Below are positions 49,066-57,963 of a stretch of 64,000 nucleotides of DNA, in pieces; within the stretch, counting starts at the first letter, position 1; the number at the start of each line of letters is the position of its first letter. The DNA is from Streptomyces mashuensis (GTDB lineage: Bacteria; Actinomycetota; Actinomycetes; Streptomycetales; Streptomycetaceae): contig NZ_BNBD01000002.1 in NCBI RefSeq assembly GCF_014654785.1, forward strand, positions 124,001-188,000. Direction: 5' to 3'. Made by a program: the position numbers and the translations under genes. The notes beneath the pieces were generated by a model. The model saw only the letters and a list, made by a program, of their open reading frames with translations, was not told the DNA's origin and searched no databases.

Positions 49066-50709
49066 ATGTCTTCCACGCCTTCTCTCCCCTCCTTCCCTTC
49101 CGCCCCTTCCTCTCCCGGCCGCCGCAGCGTGCTGGGTGCCGGGGTCGCCCTCGCGGCCACCGGTCTGCTGAGCGCCTGCTCCGGCAAGGGCGGCGGCAGC
49201 TCGTCGCCGTCCGCCCGGGCCGCCGACTGGGTCGCCCCGGACGGGCCCGAGGTCGCCGCGGCCGAGTCGCGGCGCCGGCCCGGCACGCTGCGGTCGTTCC
49301 GGCTGACCGCCGCCACGGCCCGCGCCGACCTGGGCGGCGGCCGTACGGTCACCACCTGGGCGTACGACGACGCGCTGCCCGGCAAGGAGCTGCGCCTCCG
49401 CGCCGGCGAGACGCTCGGCCTCACCCTCGCCAACCACCTGCCCGAGCCCACCTCCGTCCACTGGCACGGCCTGGCCCTGCGCAACGACATGGACGGCGTC
49501 CCCGGCCTGACCCAGCGCGCCATACGGCCCGGCGCCTCGCAGGACTACCGCTTCACCGTCACCCACCCCGGCACGTACTGGCTGCACCCGCACTCCGGCA
49601 CCCAGCAGGACCGCGGCCTGTACGCGCCGCTGATCGTGGAGGACCCCAAGGAGCCGCTGCAGTACGACAAGGAGTGGGTGGTCGTCCTCGACGACTGGGT
49701 CGACGGCGTGGACGGCAGCACGCCGGACGCGGTCCTCGCCGAGCTCCGGCGCGGCATGGGCGGGATGCAGCACGGCGGCGGAATGCAGCACGGCGGGACG
49801 GACCACGGAGGGATGCAGCACGGGGGCGGGATGCAACACGGCACGTCCCCCTCCTCCCCCGCCCCCTCCGGCCCCTCCCGCATGCTCATGGGCGCGACCA
49901 GCGAGCTGCTCGGCGGTGACGCCGGTGACGTCGCGTACCCCCACTACCTGGTCAACGGCCGCACCGCCGAGGACCCGCGGACGTTCACGGCCCGGCCGGG
50001 CGACCGCATCCGCATCCGCCTGATCAACGCCGGCGGCGACACAGCCTTCCGCGTGGCGCTCGGCGGCCACCGCATGACCGTCACGCACACCGACGGCTTC
50101 CCCGTGGAGCACACGGAGACGGACGCGCTGCTGCTGGGCATGGGCGAGCGCTACGACGTGCTGGTGCGGGCCGAGGACGGTGTGTTCCCGCTGACCGCAC
50201 TGGCCGAGGGCAAGGACCGCACCGCCCTCGCGCTGCTCCGTACGGGCGGGGGCGAGGCCCCGGCGGCGGACGTACGGCCGCGCGAGCTGGAGAGCGCGCC
50301 GCTGACCGCGCGCCGGCTGAAGGCCGCCGAGGGCGTGCGGCTCGACGGGCGGCGCCCGGACCGGGAGCTCACGCTCCGCCTGACGGGGTCGATGGAGAAG
50401 TACGACTGGGCGATCGACGGCCGGACGTACGCGGACGGCCACCGCTACCCGGTGGCGGCGGGCGAGCGCGTGCGGCTGACGTTCGTCAACGACACGACGA
50501 TGTGGCACCCGATGCACCTGCACGGCCACACCTTCGCGCTGCCGGACGGCGGGCCGCGCAAGGACACCGCGATCGTGCTGCCGGGCACCCGGCTGGCGGT
50601 GGACTTCGACGCGGACAACCCGGGCCTGTGGATGCTCCACTGCCACAACGTCTACCACGCGGAGGCGGGCATGATGACGGTGCTGGGCTACCGCCGCCAG
50701 GGCGCATAG
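49066..50709 (+). CDS. Multicopper oxidase, Tat-exported lipoprotein with Met/His-rich insert
   Basis: A 547-residue three-cupredoxin oxidase, laccase/CopA-like. The N-terminus has a twin-arginine GRRSVLGAG signal (Arg19-Arg20) and a lipobox LLSAC with Cys38. Copper motifs: HWHG (132-135), HPHSG (174-178), HPMHLHGH (from about 481) and HCHNVYHAEAGM (about 525), covering the T1 and trinuclear sites with axial Met. Residues 231-259 hold repeated MQHGG units, likely a copper-binding lid, encoded by an imperfect DNA repeat. It probably oxidises Cu(I) in copper defence. ATG 49066 is preceded by a GAGGTG-like site. Confidence 0.93.
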   Translation: MSSTPSLPSFPSAPSSPGRRSVLGAGVALAATGLLSACSGKGGGSSSPSARAADWVAPDGPEVAAAESRRRPGTLRSFRLTAATARADLGGGRTVTTWAYDDALPGKELRLRAGETLGLTLANHLPEPTSVHWHGLALRNDMDGVPGLTQRAIRPGASQDYRFTVTHPGTYWLHPHSGTQQDRGLYAPLIVEDPKEPLQYDKEWVVVLDDWVDGVDGSTPDAVLAELRRGMGGMQHGGGMQHGGTDHGGMQHGGGMQHGTSPSSPAPSGPSRMLMGATSELLGGDAGDVAYPHYLVNGRTAEDPRTFTARPGDRIRIRLINAGGDTAFRVALGGHRMTVTHTDGFPVEHTETDALLLGMGERYDVLVRAEDGVFPLTALAEGKDRTALALLRTGGGEAPAADVRPRELESAPLTARRLKAAEGVRLDGRRPDRELTLRLTGSMEKYDWAIDGRTYADGHRYPVAAGERVRLTFVNDTTMWHPMHLHGHTFALPDGGPRKDTAIVLPGTRLAVDFDADNPGLWMLHCHNVYHAEAGMMTVLGYRRQGA

Positions 50710-50724
50710 CGTCAGTCAGACGAA

Positions 50725-50730
50725 TACACT
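50725..50730 (+). promoter_or_regulatory. -10 hexamer of nadE, leaderless arrangement
   Basis: TACACT lies 6 bases before GTG 50737, and there is no ribosome site. It is 16 bases after the oxidase stop. A -35 is not clear. Confidence 0.55.
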
Positions 50731-50736
50731 GGCGGC

Positions 50737-52491
50737 GTGGCTCAGCTTCGTCTCGCCCTGAACCAGATCGACTCCTGCGTCGGTGATCTCGCCGGGAACG
50801 CGGAGGCGATCCTCCGCTGGACGCGGCACTCGGCCGGGCAGGGGGCGCACCTGGTGGCGTTCCCCGAGATGGCCCTGACCGGGTACCCCGTCGAGGACCT
50901 GGCGCTCCGCCCGTCGTTCGTCGAGGCCGGGCGGGCGGCGCTGCGGGCGCTCGCGGTGCGGCTGCGGGACGAGGGGTTCGGGGAGCTGCCGGTGGTCGTC
51001 GGCTACCTGGACCGCAGCGAGGAGGCCCGGCCGCGGCTGGGCCGCCCGGCGGGCGCGCCGCGCAACGCGGCGGCCGTGCTGTACGGCGGCGAGGCGGTGC
51101 TCACCTTCGCCAAGCACCACCTGCCGAACTACGGGGTCTTCGACGAGTTCCGGTACTTCGTACCGGGCGAGACGCTGCCGGTGGTGCGGGTGCACGGCGT
51201 GGACGTGGCGCTCGCGATCTGCGAGGACCTGTGGCAGGAGGGCGGCCGCGTGCCGGCCGCCCGTACCGCGGGGGCGGGGCTGCTGCTGTCCATCAACGCC
51301 TCGCCGTACGAGCGGGAGAAGGACGACACGCGGCTGGAGCTGGTGCGCAAGCGGGCCCAGGAGGCGGGCTGCACCACGGCGTATCTGGCGATGACGGGTG
51401 GTCAGGACGAGCTGGTCTTCGACGGCGACTCGATCGTCGTCGGCGCCGGCGGCGAGGTGATCGCGCGGGCGCCGCAGTTCGAGGAGACCTGCCTCGTCCT
51501 GGACCTGGACCTGCCGCAGGCGCCGGCCGAGGTGCCGTCGGGCGTGGTCGACGACGGGCTGCGGATCGAGCACGTGACGCTGTCCGCCGACCCGTTGCCG
51601 CCCTACGAGCCGGTGTTCCGCGGCGGGCCGGCCCGGCACCTCGGCGACGACGAGGAGGTCTACTCGGCGCTGGTGCAGGGCCTGCGCGCCTACGTCCGGA
51701 AGAACGGCTTCCGGAGCGTGCTGATCGGCCTGTCCGGCGGCATCGACTCGGCGCTGGTGGCGGCCATCGCGTGCGACGCGGTGGGGCCGGAGCACGTGTA
51801 CGGCGTGGCGATGCCGTCGCGGTACTCGTCGGAGCACTCGCTGGCCGACGCGGAGGAACTGGCGCGGCGCACGGGGCTGCACTTCCGTACGGTGCCGATC
51901 GCGCCGATGTTCGACACGTACATGGGTGCGCTGGGCCTGACGGGCCTGGCGGAGGAGAACCTCCAGTCGCGGCTGCGCGGCACGATGCTGATGGCCCTCT
52001 CCAACCAGGAGGGCCACATCGTCCTGGCCCCCGGCAACAAGTCGGAGCTGGCCTGCGGCTACTCCACGCTGTACGGCGACTCGGTGGGCGCGTACGGCCC
52101 CATCAAGGACCTCTACAAGACGGGCGTCTTCCGCCTGGCCCGCTGGCGCAACCGGGCCGCGGCCGAACGCGGCGAGACGCCGCCGATCCCCGAGAACTCC
52201 ATCACCAAGCCCCCGAGCGCGGAACTGCGCCCGGGCCAGGTCGACACGGACTCCCTGCCGGACTACCCGGTCCTGGACCGCATCCTGGAACTCTACGTCG
52301 ACCGCGACCGCGGCCACGCGTCCATCGTCGCCGAGGGCTTCGACCCGGACCTGGTGACCCGGGTGCTCCGCCTGGTCGACACGGCGGAATACAAGCGCCG
52401 CCAGTACCCCCCGGGCACCAAGATCTCCCCCAAGGGCTTCGGCAAGGACCGCCGCCTCCCGATCACGAACAGGTGGCGGGAGGGGGTCTGA
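50737..52491 (+). CDS. nadE: Glutamine-dependent NAD+ synthetase
   Basis: A 584-residue two-domain enzyme turning deamido-NAD into NAD+. The N-terminal nitrilase-type glutaminase has the Glu-Lys-Cys triad: Glu in FPEMALTGYP, Lys in KHHLPNYGVFDE and Cys162 in ICEDLW. The C-terminal synthetase has the ATP-binding PP-loop LSGGIDSALV at about 332 and APGNKSELACGY. This is the actinobacterial form, in which glutamine supplies ammonia. GTG 50737 starts the protein and the mRNA is probably leaderless. Confidence 0.96.
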   Translation: MAQLRLALNQIDSCVGDLAGNAEAILRWTRHSAGQGAHLVAFPEMALTGYPVEDLALRPSFVEAGRAALRALAVRLRDEGFGELPVVVGYLDRSEEARPRLGRPAGAPRNAAAVLYGGEAVLTFAKHHLPNYGVFDEFRYFVPGETLPVVRVHGVDVALAICEDLWQEGGRVPAARTAGAGLLLSINASPYEREKDDTRLELVRKRAQEAGCTTAYLAMTGGQDELVFDGDSIVVGAGGEVIARAPQFEETCLVLDLDLPQAPAEVPSGVVDDGLRIEHVTLSADPLPPYEPVFRGGPARHLGDDEEVYSALVQGLRAYVRKNGFRSVLIGLSGGIDSALVAAIACDAVGPEHVYGVAMPSRYSSEHSLADAEELARRTGLHFRTVPIAPMFDTYMGALGLTGLAEENLQSRLRGTMLMALSNQEGHIVLAPGNKSELACGYSTLYGDSVGAYGPIKDLYKTGVFRLARWRNRAAAERGETPPIPENSITKPPSAELRPGQVDTDSLPDYPVLDRILELYVDRDRGHASIVAEGFDPDLVTRVLRLVDTAEYKRRQYPPGTKISPKGFGKDRRLPITNRWREGV

Positions 52492-52517
52492 GGGCCGCCG
52501 GACCGTTGTTTGCATGG

Positions 52518-52553
52518 TTTTTCGCCATCTGGGCGCTGCTTTGGGGCGAAAAA
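52518..52553 (+). terminator. AT-rich inverted repeat after nadE
   Basis: TTTTTCGCC at 52518-52526 and GGCGAAAAA at 52545-52553 are perfect arms, and GCAT/ATGC can extend the stem after a 2-base gap. The arms are much more AT-rich than the region. It lies 27 bases after nadE and 101 before the next start, so it could be a terminator or an operator. Confidence 0.5.
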
Positions 52554-52653
52554 ATGCCTCGCCCGCCTGTCCGACCCTGGTGCTAGGTTTTGATCAACCT
52601 GATGGGACATCGGTCCACATCTGTTGTTTTTGAGCTCCTGGGGGGGATTTCTG

Positions 52654-53583
52654 ATGACTTCTCGTCTGCGTACGACCCTGGTCGGCGCGGCGGCTGCCGC
52701 GGCCGTGGTCGTGGGTGCCGCGGCACCCGGCTTCGCGGCGCCCGCGCCGAACCCGGCGCCCAACCCGGTGATCGCGTCGGTCGACTGGAAGAAGGTGACG
52801 CACGCCGTCTCCGGCAACTTCACCTCGCCGAACGGTGGCGAGCGTCGTGACCTCTTCGTCGTCCTCACCGACGGCTCGGCCAGCATCCTCAAGGGGTCGG
52901 CGCACGAGGACCCGAAGGCCCCGTTCTCGAGCAAGGTCCAGGTCGCACCCGCGGGCAGCTACTGGAAGAACGCCGAGGCTGTCAGCAACACCAACGTCCA
53001 GCGGGACGGCAAGGGTCTCGACGGTCTCACCGTCCGCTGGAACACCGGCAAGCTCTCGACGTACGCCACGGCCTCCGAGGCCGGCTTCGGCGAGGAGCGG
53101 GCGCTGACCTACAGCAGCAGCTGGAAGAACGCCAAGTCCATCGCAGTGGGCCGCCACACCTCCAACGGCCTCCGGGACGACCTCGTCGTCGTGTGGCTGG
53201 ACGGCTCCATCTCCACGTACATCGACATCTGGGACAACGGCATCTCCAGGGAGACCCAGATCACGAAGGCGACGCCGGATGTAGTGGGTGCAGTGGTCAC
53301 CTCCGGTCCGTTCACCGGCAAGGACAGGGATGACGTCCTCCTCCGCTGGAAGAGCGGCCTGACCTTCATCATGGGCAGCTTCGAGGCCAACGGTGATTTC
53401 GTGGAGGGCGTCGACCTCCGCCAGCACGGGTCGTCCTGGAAGTACGCCGACATCATGGCGGCCGGTTCCTTCGGCGGCGGCCCCGCCCAGGACCTCCTCG
53501 TCCGCTGGGCCGACGGCAACCTCAGCTACTACGTCGACGTGGACGCCACCGGCACCCACAGCGAGGTCCAGCTCGTCGGCTGA
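52654..53583 (+). CDS. Secreted protein with five ~50-residue FG-GAP/propeller-like repeats
   Basis: A 309-residue secreted protein. Residues 1-30 are a Sec signal (VVVGAAAPGFAAP), followed by a Pro/Asn linker. Then come five repeats, about 45-100, 104-155, 157-207, 210-259 and 262-309. The pattern is WKxA near the start, a Gly-rich turn, then D-L-V-V-R-W-x-D-G-x-L-S-x-Y; clearest in repeats 3 and 5. The fourth lacks the Trp. This looks like a small beta-propeller of FG-GAP/VCBS type, possibly for carbohydrate binding. No catalytic motif is seen. ATG 52654 follows a G-run. Confidence 0.78.
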   Translation: MTSRLRTTLVGAAAAAAVVVGAAAPGFAAPAPNPAPNPVIASVDWKKVTHAVSGNFTSPNGGERRDLFVVLTDGSASILKGSAHEDPKAPFSSKVQVAPAGSYWKNAEAVSNTNVQRDGKGLDGLTVRWNTGKLSTYATASEAGFGEERALTYSSSWKNAKSIAVGRHTSNGLRDDLVVVWLDGSISTYIDIWDNGISRETQITKATPDVVGAVVTSGPFTGKDRDDVLLRWKSGLTFIMGSFEANGDFVEGVDLRQHGSSWKYADIMAAGSFGGGPAQDLLVRWADGNLSYYVDVDATGTHSEVQLVG

Positions 53584-53612
53584 CCCCGTACGGCACAGCA
53601 GCAACCGCGCCC

Positions 53613-53858
53613 TCACTCCCGGGACGACGTCCCGGCGGTGGGGGCGCCCTGCTGTCCGCGGACCACCAGGCCCTCCAGCAGGCGCGCCGTCGCCTCCGTC
53701 ACCGCTTCGACCGCCTCGTCGAAGACCTCGCGGTTGTGTGCGGCCGGGGCGCGGAAGCCGGAGATCTTACGGACGTACTGCAGGGCGGCCGCCCTGACGT
53801 CCTCCTCCGACACCTTCGGCGTCACCGGGGGCCTGAGCGTCTTGATGCTGCGGCACAT
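53613..53858 (-). CDS. DUF2277 family protein
   Basis: An 81-residue soluble protein opening MCRSIKTLRPPVTPKVSEED, the diagnostic start of DUF2277. The rest is helical (VRAAALQYVRKISGFRAP) with a variable tail. Function is unknown. ATG 53858 has GGGAG just before it; a longer frame upstream has no family similarity. It converges with the five-repeat gene 29 bases away. Confidence 0.88.
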   Translation of the reverse strand: MCRSIKTLRPPVTPKVSEEDVRAAALQYVRKISGFRAPAAHNREVFDEAVEAVTEATARLLEGLVVRGQQGAPTAGTSSRE

Positions 53859-54196
53859 GCTCCCAGTGTGCACCCGCGACCACCTTCGACCGGTTGTCGC
53901 GACCGACCCATGCTCCTCGCCATTTCCGCGAGCGCGAGGCGTACACAGTGCACCACAAGTGGTCACGCGCTTCCCGGCTCGTGACCTCCTGGCTGTGACC
54001 CCACTCCGGTGCTCAGGTTGCCGAACCACCCCGGACCGGCCCCGGGGCAGGTGTGAGGTATCGGTCGGATCGGCGGTGGGCCGGATTGATGGGCAACCCT
54101 CCGCACAGCGCTCGACCCGCCTTCAACAGTGCTGGTATGCACCTGCCTGCATGACCAACCCCGGGTAACCGTCCCATCGGAAGAAGGGGAACATTC
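53859..54196. other. Intergenic region between DUF2277 and peptidoglycan-binding genes
   Basis: About 340 bases with no supported ORF. It is somewhat lower in GC and poorer in codon bias than its neighbours. It should hold the promoters of both flanking divergent genes, but I found no consensus -35/-10 pair or palindrome. AAGGGG near 54185 fits the GTG start at 54197. Confidence 0.5.
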
Positions 54197-54661
54197 GTGT
54201 TCAGACGCGCAAAGGCCGCTGTCGCCCTCACGGCCGCCGGCCTGACCCTCGGCCTGACCGGCGCCCTCGCCGGGGCAACCGCAGCCGCCGCCGCCCCCGC
54301 CCAGCAGACACCCACCCGGACCGTCACCATCCAGGCCGTCAACAACCTCGGCCTCTCCATCTCCGAAGGCAAGAGCGTGCAGTGCTACGTCCGGGATGCC
54401 GCACCGCGCGGTAAGTACAACCCCGGCGCCATCGACGGCCAGCTCGGCGAGAAGAGCTGGAAGGCCTGGCAGCTCTTCCTCAACGACCGCAATTACAACG
54501 CCGGAACCGTCGACGGCGACGTCGGTGGCAACACCATCCGGGCCCTCCAGAGGTTTCTCGTCGACCTCGGCTACGACACCGGCGGCGTCGACGGGCAAGC
54601 CGGAAGCAAGACCAGGGCCGCCTGGAAGGCGTTCTCCCACCTCGGCGGAGGCTGGTGCTGA
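54197..54661 (+). CDS. Secreted peptidoglycan-binding domain protein
   Basis: A 154-residue secreted protein. The signal (about 1-33) ends in GATAAAAAAPA. The mature part holds two PG_binding_1-like half repeats: PGAIDGQLGEKSWKAWQLFL and AGTVDGDVGGNTIRALQRFL, then GGVDGQAGSKTRAAWKAF. Cys in VQCYV and the C-terminal GGWC could form a disulfide. No hydrolase domain is attached, so it may only bind cell wall. GTG 54197 follows AAGGGGA. Confidence 0.87.
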   Translation: MFRRAKAAVALTAAGLTLGLTGALAGATAAAAAPAQQTPTRTVTIQAVNNLGLSISEGKSVQCYVRDAAPRGKYNPGAIDGQLGEKSWKAWQLFLNDRNYNAGTVDGDVGGNTIRALQRFLVDLGYDTGGVDGQAGSKTRAAWKAFSHLGGGWC

Positions 54662-54791
54662 CCATCCGTCGCGGCGTACAGCGGCGGTCTGCACCGCACA
54701 GGCTCTCCGGGGCGGCAGCCGGGATACGGCTGCGGGAGCATCCTCGGGCCTGATCGCCGGACCGTAGCCGCCGCGGCCGCTGAAACCGGCT

Positions 54792-54826
54792 CCGGAGCCC
54801 GCCACCAACACCGTGGCGGGCTCCGG
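54792..54826. terminator. Perfect 14-bp hairpin between convergent genes
   Basis: CCGGAGCCCGCCAC at 54792-54805 pairs exactly with 54813-54826 around a 7-base loop. It lies between the peptidoglycan-binding gene and the minus-strand EEP gene and can serve both. Confidence 0.85.
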
Positions 54827-54859
54827 TGCGTTCGCCGCCGCCAGTCCTGGGCAGGCAGT

Positions 54860-55888
54860 TCAGCCGAGCTTCACGCGGGCCGCCACCGGCAGGTGGTCGC
54901 TCGGGGTCGCGGGGAGCGTCCACGCCGAGACCGGCTTCGCGCCGCGGACCAGGATCTGGTCGATGCGCGCCATCGGCATGCCCGCCGGCCAGCTGAAGCC
55001 GAAGCCGTCGCCCGCCGCGCCCTGCGCCGAGCGGAGCTGGGACGTGAGGGGGGCCAGGGAGCGGTCGTTCATGGTGCCGTTGAGGTCGCCGAGGAGGACG
55101 ACGTCGCGGATGGGCTCGGCGGCGACGGCGCGGCCGAGCGCCTCGGCGCTGTGGTCGCGCTGCCCGGCGGTGAAGCCGGCGCGGAACTTCACGCGCACCG
55201 ACGGCAGGTGGGCCACGTAGACCGCGACCGGGCCCTTGGGCGTCTCGACGGTGGCGCGCAGCGCGCGCGTCCAGCCCAGGCGGATGTCGACGGGGCGGGC
55301 GTCCTTCAGCGGGTACTTGCTCCACACGCCGACCGTGCCCTGCACCGAGTGGTAGCGGTACGTGCCGGCGAGCGCCTTCTCGTAACGGGAGGCGTCGCTG
55401 AGCTCCTCCAGCGCCACGACGTCGGCGCCGGAGGCGGCCACGGCGCGGGCGGTGGCGGCCGGGTCGGGGTTCTCGGCGTTGACGTTGTGCGTGGCGACGG
55501 TGAAGTCGCCGCCCTTGCCGCTCTTGTCGCTGAGCAGGCCGCCGAAGAGGTTGACCCACGCCACGGCGGGCAGCAGCAGCGCGATCAGGGCGGTGGCCGA
55601 GCGGCGCAGCACCGCCAGGACCAGCAGCAGGGGTACGAACAGGCCCAGCCACGGCAGGAAGGTCTCGGTGAGGCTGCCGAGGTTGCCGACGCCGTTGGGG
55701 ATCTCGGAGTGCAGCAGCATCAGCAGGCCGACGACGGCCGCGAGGGCCGCGAGGACGATGCCGCGCCGCCACATGCCGGGGCCGCGCCAGTCGCCGGCAC
55801 CGCGGCCCAGGAAGCGCCGGGCGCCGGTTCCGGACCCCTCCGGGCCGGTCGTCCCGTGCCCCGTCTGCTCCATGTACGCCTGCGGCAT
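54860..55888 (-). CDS. Membrane-anchored endonuclease/exonuclease/phosphatase family protein
   Basis: A 342-residue protein with three N-terminal helices (about 40-58, 72-88, 92-110, e.g. WLGLFVPLLLVLAVL) and an EEP domain outside. Catalytic blocks: VATHNVNAEN, DVVALEELSD (metal Glu), VYVAHLPS, VVLLGDLNGT and the final PSDHLPVAA with His. The substrate is unknown: nucleic acid, lipid head group or inositol phosphate. ATG 55888 follows GAGG; GTG 55903 is an alternative. It is downstream of the MFS gene on the same strand but 234 bases away. Confidence 0.86.
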   Translation of the reverse strand: MPQAYMEQTGHGTTGPEGSGTGARRFLGRGAGDWRGPGMWRRGIVLAALAAVVGLLMLLHSEIPNGVGNLGSLTETFLPWLGLFVPLLLVLAVLRRSATALIALLLPAVAWVNLFGGLLSDKSGKGGDFTVATHNVNAENPDPAATARAVAASGADVVALEELSDASRYEKALAGTYRYHSVQGTVGVWSKYPLKDARPVDIRLGWTRALRATVETPKGPVAVYVAHLPSVRVKFRAGFTAGQRDHSAEALGRAVAAEPIRDVVLLGDLNGTMNDRSLAPLTSQLRSAQGAAGDGFGFSWPAGMPMARIDQILVRGAKPVSAWTLPATPSDHLPVAARVKLG

Positions 55889-56122
55889 CCGCTTCGTCCT
55901 CACTGCTCCGTGCACTGCGTCCCCGGCCCCCGACGATAGGTGATCTTCAAGGGTGGGGCTGACCGGACGCCCCTGGCGGGGGCGTCGCGGTGGAGGACGA
56001 CGGCCCCCCGGGAGCGGGTTCCTCCGGTTCGGCCGGTGCGGGGGGCTGTGACACAACGGGCACATTGCGGGCACCTTGCGGGCATCAGGCCGTCATGATC
56101 CCGGGCGCAGCAGGCAAAACGG

Positions 56123-57760
56123 TCACTGGCCCGCTTCCGTCGCCGGCTCCTTCTCCGCGTCCGGGCGCACCGGCCCGCCGGCGGCGCCCGTGGCCGGCCG
56201 GCCGGGCAGGAAGACCGCGGCGACGACCGCGCCCAGCAGGGCGACGCCGGCGGCGCCGAGGACGGTGAGGTGCATGGCGTGCACGAACGCCGCGTGCGCG
56301 GAGCGCACGAGGTCGTGGCCGGCGGGGCCGAGCCGGGCGGCGGTGTTCAGGGTGGCCTCGATGGACTCGCCCGCCTCGTGCCGGGCGCCCGCGGGCAGGT
56401 GGGGGACGGCGGCGAGCCGGTCGTCGATGCGGTCGCGGTAGGAGGCGGAGAGGACGGAGCCGAGCACGGCGACGCCGAGCGCCCCGCCCACCTGCCGGAA
56501 CGTGTTGTTCACGGCGGAGGCCGAGCCGGCCTTCTCGCGGGGCAGGGCCTGCATCACGGAGACGGTGGCGGGCGGCGTGATGTGGGCCATCGCGGTGCCC
56601 TGGAAGAAGAACAGCAGCTCCAGCACGTACAGCGGGGTGTGCTCGTCCAGCAGTGCGTAGCCGGCCATGGTCAGGCCCATGAGGGTCATGCCCGCGGTGC
56701 AGACGGCGCGGGCGCCGAAGCGGTCGACGACGAGCCGGGCGCGCGGGGCGAACGCCATCTGCGCCACGGCGAGCGGCAGCATCAGCAGGCCGCTCTGCAG
56801 CGGGGTGAAGCCGCGCACGCTCTGCGTGTAGAAGGCCATGAAGAAGGTCACGCCCAGCAGGGCGAAGAAGACCAGGGCCAGCGAGGAGACGGCGGCGGAG
56901 AACGCCGGGTTGCGGAAGTGGCGGACGTCGATGGCGGGGTGGTCGCTGCGCCGCGCGTGCACCACGAAGAGGACGAGCACCAGCAGCCCGCCGCCGACCG
57001 TCCCGTACACCCGGGGTTCGGTGAAGTCGGCGAGGCGCCCGCCGGTGATGATGCCGTACACCAGCAGCACCAGCCCGATCACCGACAGCAGTACGCCGAC
57101 GGGGTCCAGGCGGCCGGGGTCCGGGTCCTTGGAGTCCGGTACGAGCAGGGTCATGGCGACGACGGCGGAGGCGACGACGGGCACGTTGATGAGGAAGACC
57201 GAGCCCCACCAGAAGTGGGCGAGCAGCAGGCCGCTGGTGACCGGCCCTATGGCGATGGCCAGGCCCACCGCGCCGGCCCAGATGCCGATGGCCTTGGGCT
57301 GCTCGGCGCGGTCGAAGACGTTCATGATGATGGCGAGCGTGGACGGCATGACCAGCGCCCCGCCCAGGCCCATCAGCGCGCGGTAGCCGATCAGCTCGGT
57401 GGGCGAGGCGGCCATGGACGCGAGGACGGAACCGGTGCCGAACACGGCCATGCCGGCCAGCAGCACCTTCTTGCGGCCCAGCCGGTCGCCCAGCAGGCCG
57501 GCGGTGAACAGCATCCCCGCGAAGACGAGCGTGTAGGCGCTGATCGCCCACTCCAGCTGGCTCTGCGTGGCGCCGAGGCCGATGGGGGGCGGCGCGGAGA
57601 TCGTCCGCATGGCGACGTTGAGGACGGAGTTGCCCAGGACGACCACGAGCAGGCTGCACAGCAGCACCGCCAGGATCGCCCACCGTCTGCGGTGGACGGC
57701 TTCGGGGATCTGGCGGGGCGCGCCCGCCGCCGGCACCGGTGACACTGCGCGTGTTGCCAT
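56123..57760 (-). CDS. MFS exporter (DHA2/EmrB-QacA type)
   Basis: A 545-residue transporter with about 14 helices. The first helix [22 protein letters not shown] is of DHA2 type, with motif [11 protein letters not shown], motif C-like [14 protein letters not shown]. The C-terminal region is polar with Pro/Gly/Ala. It probably exports drugs or secondary products. ATG 57760 is preferred over GTG 57766 because TAGGGT lies 6 bases before the ATG. It is divergent from panB. No regulator gene is adjacent. Confidence 0.87.
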   Translation of the reverse strand: MATRAVSPVPAAGAPRQIPEAVHRRRWAILAVLLCSLLVVVLGNSVLNVAMRTISAPPPIGLGATQSQLEWAISAYTLVFAGMLFTAGLLGDRLGRKKVLLAGMAVFGTGSVLASMAASPTELIGYRALMGLGGALVMPSTLAIIMNVFDRAEQPKAIGIWAGAVGLAIAIGPVTSGLLLAHFWWGSVFLINVPVVASAVVAMTLLVPDSKDPDPGRLDPVGVLLSVIGLVLLVYGIITGGRLADFTEPRVYGTVGGGLLVLVLFVVHARRSDHPAIDVRHFRNPAFSAAVSSLALVFFALLGVTFFMAFYTQSVRGFTPLQSGLLMLPLAVAQMAFAPRARLVVDRFGARAVCTAGMTLMGLTMAGYALLDEHTPLYVLELLFFFQGTAMAHITPPATVSVMQALPREKAGSASAVNNTFRQVGGALGVAVLGSVLSASYRDRIDDRLAAVPHLPAGARHEAGESIEATLNTAARLGPAGHDLVRSAHAAFVHAMHLTVLGAAGVALLGAVVAAVFLPGRPATGAAGGPVRPDAEKEPATEAGQ

Positions 57761-57766
57761 GGACAC

Positions 57767-57772
57767 ACCCTA
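57767..57772 (-). promoter_or_regulatory. -10 hexamer of the MFS gene, leaderless arrangement
   Basis: On the minus strand TAGGGT is followed by GTGTCC and the ATG at 57760. This is the distance expected if transcription begins at or near the ATG. The -35 match is poor. Confidence 0.45.
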
Positions 57773-57963
57773 GGCGGGATTCCGGTACGGGTCGGTCGCG
57801 TAGGGCGAAGTTTTACACGATTTGCTGTCCTACGACCTCGTACCGCACGGTTCCGGTTCCGGGCGCGACCCGCCGCTTCCCCGCCCCGCGGCGGCGTGTC
57901 AGCATGGAGGGGATCCGGGGACGCCGTCAGGGCGCCTCGAGACGACACACAGGAGCCACGGCA

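Noticed and set aside
54197..54661. Peptidoglycan-binding protein considered as part of an endolysin or phage remnant
   Set aside because: It has a normal Sec signal, no hydrolase domain and no phage genes around it.
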